NCBI GenBank assembly: GCA_050248375.1
Contig: JBFWSL010000129.1
Coordinates: forward strand, 1-10,469
Direction: 5' to 3'
From: JAYZVT01 sp050248375
Lineage (GTDB): Bacteria > Pseudomonadota > Alphaproteobacteria > Rhizobiales > Methyloligellaceae
Length of the DNA: 10,469 nucleotides
In this document: positions 8,211 to 10,469 of the stretch, piece by piece
How the letters are laid out: each line of letters opens with the position of its first letter
Position numbering within the stretch: position 1 is the first letter of the stretch
Position numbers and translations under genes: made by a program
The notes under the pieces: generated by a model
What the model saw: only the letters and a program-made list of their open reading frames with translations
Told to the model about the DNA's origin: nothing
Database searches by the model: none

Positions 8211-8234
8211 CCTCGCCGGAATGCCGGGGCGAGG
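8211..8234. repeat. Inverted repeat upstream of the Crp/Fnr gene
   Basis: CCTCGCC (8211-8217) and GGCGAGG (8228-8234) form a perfect 7-bp inverted repeat around 10 bases, ending 26 bases before the start codon at 8261. It could fold as a hairpin in the 5' untranslated RNA or act as an operator. The half-sites are too far apart for a classical CRP or FNR site. There is no T-run after it, so it is not an intrinsic terminator. Confidence 0.4.
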
Positions 8235-8260
8235 TGGCGCTCAATCAGTACGTCTGATCC

Positions 8261-8962
8261 ATGTTAGGTGTAGAAGTCAGTGATTGGATCGATCTGTCGC
8301 CCGATCTCGAGCCGGACTATGTGCGCAAGCTCGCGCAGCTCGGCCAGGTTCAGACCTTCGGGAAGGGCGAGCATATTTATCATCAGGGTGACGCCGCCGA
8401 TAACGTTTATGTCCTGAAGGCAGGCGCGATCAAAGCCACCCATGTGGACGAAAACGGTCATGAGTGGCTGCTCAGGCTGCACGGTCCCGGCAGCGTCATG
8501 GGTATAGAGGCAATCCGGCCCGCAGCTTATCGCGAGGCCAAACTGATTGCGCTGGAAGAAGTCGAGACCATCTGCTTCGGGCACAATGAGTTCCTTGCGC
8601 ACGTTCGCGCTGACGGGAACCTTGGCGTCATTCTGGCGCAACTATTGGTGAAGCGCATACAGATGCTCCATTCCCGTGTCGGAGGTTTCGTCGGATACAG
8701 TGTCGAGCAGCGGCTCGCGGGAATTCTCTTGCAGCTCGACTCCAAGATGACGGCCGGCGGCGTGCGCGGGGATACCCCTGTCCTGAAGATATCGCATGAG
8801 GAACTGGCCACACTGATTCTGTCGCAGCGGCAGTATGTGACCGCCATATTGAGATCGTTCGCCACCGAAGGATTCATCGAAAACAGGCGCCGCGCGATCA
8901 GGATACTGAACCCTGAAGGCCTCAGCGAGATTTTCTCTGGCGGCAACGCCTCGCTTCGGTAG
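8261..8962 (+). CDS. Crp/Fnr-superfamily transcriptional regulator
   Basis: Regulator of 233 residues with an N-terminal cyclic-nucleotide-binding-like beta roll (about 20-120), a dimerisation helix (about 120-155) and a C-terminal winged helix-turn-helix (ISHEELATLILSQRQYVTAI and following, about 177-215). It lacks the N-terminal Cys cluster of oxygen-sensing Fnr, having a single Cys (105). The nucleotide-binding Arg-Ser/Thr pair of CRP is not evident either. In the recognition helix, where CRP has RE-V-R and FNR has E-SR, this protein has Arg190-Gln-Tyr-Val-Thr-Ala195, so its operator may differ from both. A stop codon at 8255-8257 limits the start to 8261 or later; no good Shine-Dalgarno is seen before it. 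It may control the neighbouring cco genes, the DUF2189 gene or the TRAP system; the sequence does not tell which. Confidence 0.92.
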   Translation: MLGVEVSDWIDLSPDLEPDYVRKLAQLGQVQTFGKGEHIYHQGDAADNVYVLKAGAIKATHVDENGHEWLLRLHGPGSVMGIEAIRPAAYREAKLIALEEVETICFGHNEFLAHVRADGNLGVILAQLLVKRIQMLHSRVGGFVGYSVEQRLAGILLQLDSKMTAGGVRGDTPVLKISHEELATLILSQRQYVTAILRSFATEGFIENRRRAIRILNPEGLSEIFSGGNASLR

Positions 8963-9012
8963 CGCTTTTCGTCACAAGCAGTTCATTCACTCTTTTCCCG
9001 AGTGTCAGCAAT

Positions 9013-9043
9013 TTGACATTCGGCCTCGGGCTGCTTCGCTACT
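9013..9043 (+). promoter_or_regulatory. Candidate sigma-70 promoter for the TRAP-transporter transcript
   Basis: A perfect TTGACA -35 hexamer lies at 9013-9018 in the AT-richest part of the spacer. The -10 region is weak: GCTACT at 9038-9043 (19-base spacer) or CGCTAC/TCGCTA one to two bases earlier, compared with the looser -10 sequences of alphaproteobacteria. If used, transcription would start near 9050 and leave a leader of roughly 320 bases before the TRAP gene. Confidence 0.35.
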
Positions 9044-9058
9044 GTTGATCGAATGGCA

Positions 9059-9083
9059 GGTGAGGGGTTGTGCATGCCTCACC
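9059..9083 (+). repeat. Perfect 7-bp inverted repeat (hairpin) at the likely 5' end of the leader
   Basis: GGTGAGG (9059-9065) pairs exactly with CCTCACC (9077-9083) around an 11-base loop. It lies just after the start point predicted from the TTGACA box, so it may be a 5'-terminal RNA hairpin; as DNA it could also be an operator. The arms differ by one base from those of the repeat upstream of the Crp/Fnr gene, though in the opposite arrangement. Confidence 0.45.
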
Positions 9084-9125
9084 GAACAAGCCAACGGCAG
9101 AATGCACCAAGAATAGACAACAGGC

Positions 9126-9333
9126 GATTGCGTAGCCTGCGGGTGCGGTGAAACACGCCCTGCGGGAACAGGGAAGGATTGCGTCCGGTCGGCGTGAGAG
9201 CGGTGAAACTCCGTTCCTCGAACCGCTGCATGCCCCGGCGCGGCGGACTTCCTGCAGTCACTGTCGAGACGATTTGCCGTGGCCCTTGCGGGGCCATGGA
9301 CCACGGATCGCGCGTTGCCAGGCGAGCGACCCG
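9126..9333 (+). promoter_or_regulatory. Structured leader RNA with tandem hairpins upstream of the TRAP gene (possible riboswitch)
   Basis: This gene-free stretch holds two diverged tandem units. Each begins with GATTGCGT (9126-9133, 9177-9184) and contains GCGGTGAAAC (9145-9154, 9200-9209). In both, the loop CGGTGAAA is closed by a stem that differs but still pairs: GTG/CAC in the first, GAG/CTC in the second. An outer stem is CCTG/CAGG in the first (9136-9139 with 9169-9172) and CGGT/ACCG in the second (9186-9189 with 9222-9225). Downstream come a GC-rich hairpin TGGCCC/GGGCCA (9280-9285 with 9291-9296), an alternative pairing CCGTGG/CCACGG (9277-9282 with 9301-9306), and a possible closing pair CGGGT/ACCCG (9140-9144 with 9329-9333). 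Some motifs recall cobalamin riboswitches, but the invariant boxes are imperfect. Ligand and mechanism are unknown. Confidence 0.4.
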
Positions 9334-9368
9334 GGATCACAGCAAAACTGGCGCATGGGAGGTTAATC

Positions 9369-10469
9369 ATGCTCAAGAGGTTTGTCAGCGAACACATATC
9401 GAGACGTGATCTCCTGCGGGTCGCCAGCCGTTACGGTCTGACCTCGACCCTGCTGGGCGGTGCGGCTCTTGCCGGTCCCCTCACGCTCTCCCGTCTCGCC
9501 GAGGCGGCCAATTCGACCTACGAGAAGCGCTTCAAGAATTCCGCCAAGCACACGCTGAAGTTCGGCGCCTCGGGCTTCAACGAGCGCAACCTGCTCATCG
9601 AGCGCGCGGGCTGCCTCGAGTTCGTCCGCGATCTCGAGGAGCGCACCGACGGAGCCGTGCGCGTCGAGTTCATCGGCAACAACCAGATCTGCGGCCAGCT
9701 CAACTGTGTGAGCAAGACGCAGCAGGGCATCGTCGACGTCTTCTGCGCTTCGACCCAGAACTCCGCCGGCGCGGCGCCTTATTATAATGTGCTGGACTAC
9801 GCCTACATGTTCCCGACCCGGGCATCGGAGTACTATTTCCTCTACCATCCCGCGAGCGAGAAGATTCTGCGCGAGCCTCTTCGCAAGCAGCACAAGCTCC
9901 AGTTCCTTTTCTCGGTTTGCCAGCTTCGCGGCCTCCAGCTCGGCCTGAAGTGGAAGGACAAGCCGGACGTCACCAGGATCGAGGAACTGTTCGGCACCAA
10001 GAACCGCGTGACGGGCACCCAGCTTGGCCGCATCGCCATGCAGCTTCTCCAGCTCAATCCCGCTCCGATCGCATGGGAAGAGACTCTCGACGGCCTGAAG
10101 CAGGGGCTGATCGACGGCGCGGAGACCTGGTCGTCGGCGGTGGCCTACGCCAACATGTCGCCGGTTGTCAGCCAGGTCATCGATCTGCGCTTCTTCTCCG
10201 GCTTCGAGCATACGGCCATGAGCCTTCCAGCCTTCGAGAAGCTGGAGCCAGCCTTGCAGGACGATCTCATGGAATCGGCCTATTTCACGCAGGCCCTGAT
10301 CCAGGGCGCCCATGAGGCCGCGCTGGTCAACACCGTCGGGCATTCTGTTCCGCAGTTGCCGAACACGATCTTCGCCAAGCATGGAACCCGCTTCGTTCCG
10401 CTCTCCGACGAGGAGCGCCTGAAGGCCGCGAAGATGTGCGCCCCGGAATACGTGCCGCAGCCGTGGCAG
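9369..10469 (+). CDS. TRAP transporter solute-binding protein, DctP type, Tat-exported (3' end missing)
   Basis: Periplasmic binding protein of a tripartite ATP-independent transporter; 367 residues are present and the frame is open at the window edge. ATG 9369 has an excellent GGGAGG at 9357-9362. The N-terminus is a twin-arginine signal: SRRDLLR (Arg12-Arg13), a hydrophobic stretch rich in Leu, Gly and Ala (about 24-40), and probable cleavage after Ala45-Glu-Ala47. The mature part shows DctP features: ELFGTKNRVTGTQLG (205-219), where Arg213 is the expected carboxylate-binding Arg, and QGLIDGAETW (245-254). The substrate cannot be read from the sequence but is probably a carboxylate. Six Cys (82, 108, 113, 126, 184, 357) are unusual for this family. 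The membrane subunits (DctQ, DctM) are expected downstream, outside the window. Confidence 0.93.
   Translation, partial: MLKRFVSEHISRRDLLRVASRYGLTSTLLGGAALAGPLTLSRLAEAANSTYEKRFKNSAKHTLKFGASGFNERNLLIERAGCLEFVRDLEERTDGAVRVEFIGNNQICGQLNCVSKTQQGIVDVFCASTQNSAGAAPYYNVLDYAYMFPTRASEYYFLYHPASEKILREPLRKQHKLQFLFSVCQLRGLQLGLKWKDKPDVTRIEELFGTKNRVTGTQLGRIAMQLLQLNPAPIAWEETLDGLKQGLIDGAETWSSAVAYANMSPVVSQVIDLRFFSGFEHTAMSLPAFEKLEPALQDDLMESAYFTQALIQGAHEAALVNTVGHSVPQLPNTIFAKHGTRFVPLSDEERLKAAKMCAPEYVPQPWQ

Larger units (their letters stand above)
8963..9368. other. 406-base intergenic region without a convincing gene
   Basis: Between the Crp/Fnr stop and the TRAP start, the only open frames are low-complexity, Arg/Pro/Ser-rich shadows with no ribosome sites or family resemblance. 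The region holds the TTGACA box, the 7-bp hairpin and the structured stretch listed separately. Its last 35 bases are the unstructured approach to the TRAP gene with its GGGAGG site. No tRNA, CRISPR or insertion sequence ends are visible. Confidence 0.75.

Noticed and set aside
8952..8969. CGCT-TCGGT-AGCG followed by TTTT at the Crp/Fnr stop codon as an intrinsic terminator
   Set aside because: Only a 4-bp stem that includes the stop codon, with a short T-run; too weak to call.
9044..9057. TTGAT-CGAA-TGGCA as an FNR box near the TRAP leader
   Set aside because: Only the left half matches; the right half has almost no similarity to ATCAA.
9145..9154. GCGGTGAAAC as part of a group II intron domain V
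   Set aside because: Domain V contains a similar string, but the required 34-base hairpin with its AGC/CGY triad and flanking domains is absent, and the string occurs twice in tandem.
9280..9295. Sigma-54 (-24/-12) promoter before the TRAP gene
   Set aside because: GG and GC have the correct spacing, but the surrounding bases do not match TGGCAC-N5-TTGC and are better explained by the hairpin.
9005..9397. 130-residue open frame on the - strand in the intergenic region
   Set aside because: No ribosome site or family resemblance; it runs across the structured leader and into the TRAP start.
9363..10382. 339-residue open frame on the - strand opposite the TRAP gene
   Set aside because: A shadow of the TRAP coding frame; composition is repetitive in Leu, Glu, Ala and Arg and no family is recognisable.

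Overview
The window looks like a piece of an alphaproteobacterial chromosome: GC-rich coding sequence, a complete ccoNOQP-GHIS (fixNOQP-GHIS) gene order, tightly packed genes with ATGA start/stop overlaps, a Crp/Fnr-type regulator and a Tat-exported TRAP-type binding protein. I cannot name a genus from sequence alone.

Bases 1-7172 are a cbb3-type cytochrome c oxidase locus on the + strand. Four genes encode the enzyme: ccoN (3' part only, haem-copper catalytic subunit), ccoO (mono-haem c), ccoQ (small membrane subunit) and ccoP (di-haem c). The assembly genes follow directly: ccoG (membrane polyferredoxin, Cu reductase), ccoH (membrane assembly protein), ccoI (Cu-transporting P1B ATPase) and ccoS (small maturation protein). 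Gaps are 17 bases or less, or the genes overlap by 4 bases, so this is very probably one transcript. Its promoter lies upstream of the window. Electrons pass from the bc1 complex or soluble cytochrome c through CcoP and CcoO to the binuclear centre of CcoN, while G, H, I and S supply copper and assemble the complex.

Bases 7144-7980 (- strand) hold a DUF2189-type integral membrane protein. It converges on ccoS and overlaps its 3' end by 29 bases. A divergent spacer of about 280 bases follows, with a weak FNR-like box and an inverted repeat. A + strand Crp/Fnr-superfamily regulator occupies 8261-8962. It lacks the Fe-S cysteines of Fnr and has an atypical recognition helix.

Bases 8963-9368 contain no convincing gene but are rich in structure: a good TTGACA -35 box, a 7-bp hairpin, two tandem related hairpins carrying the same 8-base loop, and GC-rich alternative hairpins. 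All of this precedes a strong ribosome binding site and the start of a Tat-exported TRAP (DctP-type) solute-binding protein, which runs off the window end (9369-10469). This leader is the most interesting part of the window. It looks like a cis-acting RNA controlling the transporter, either a divergent relative of a known riboswitch or something undescribed.
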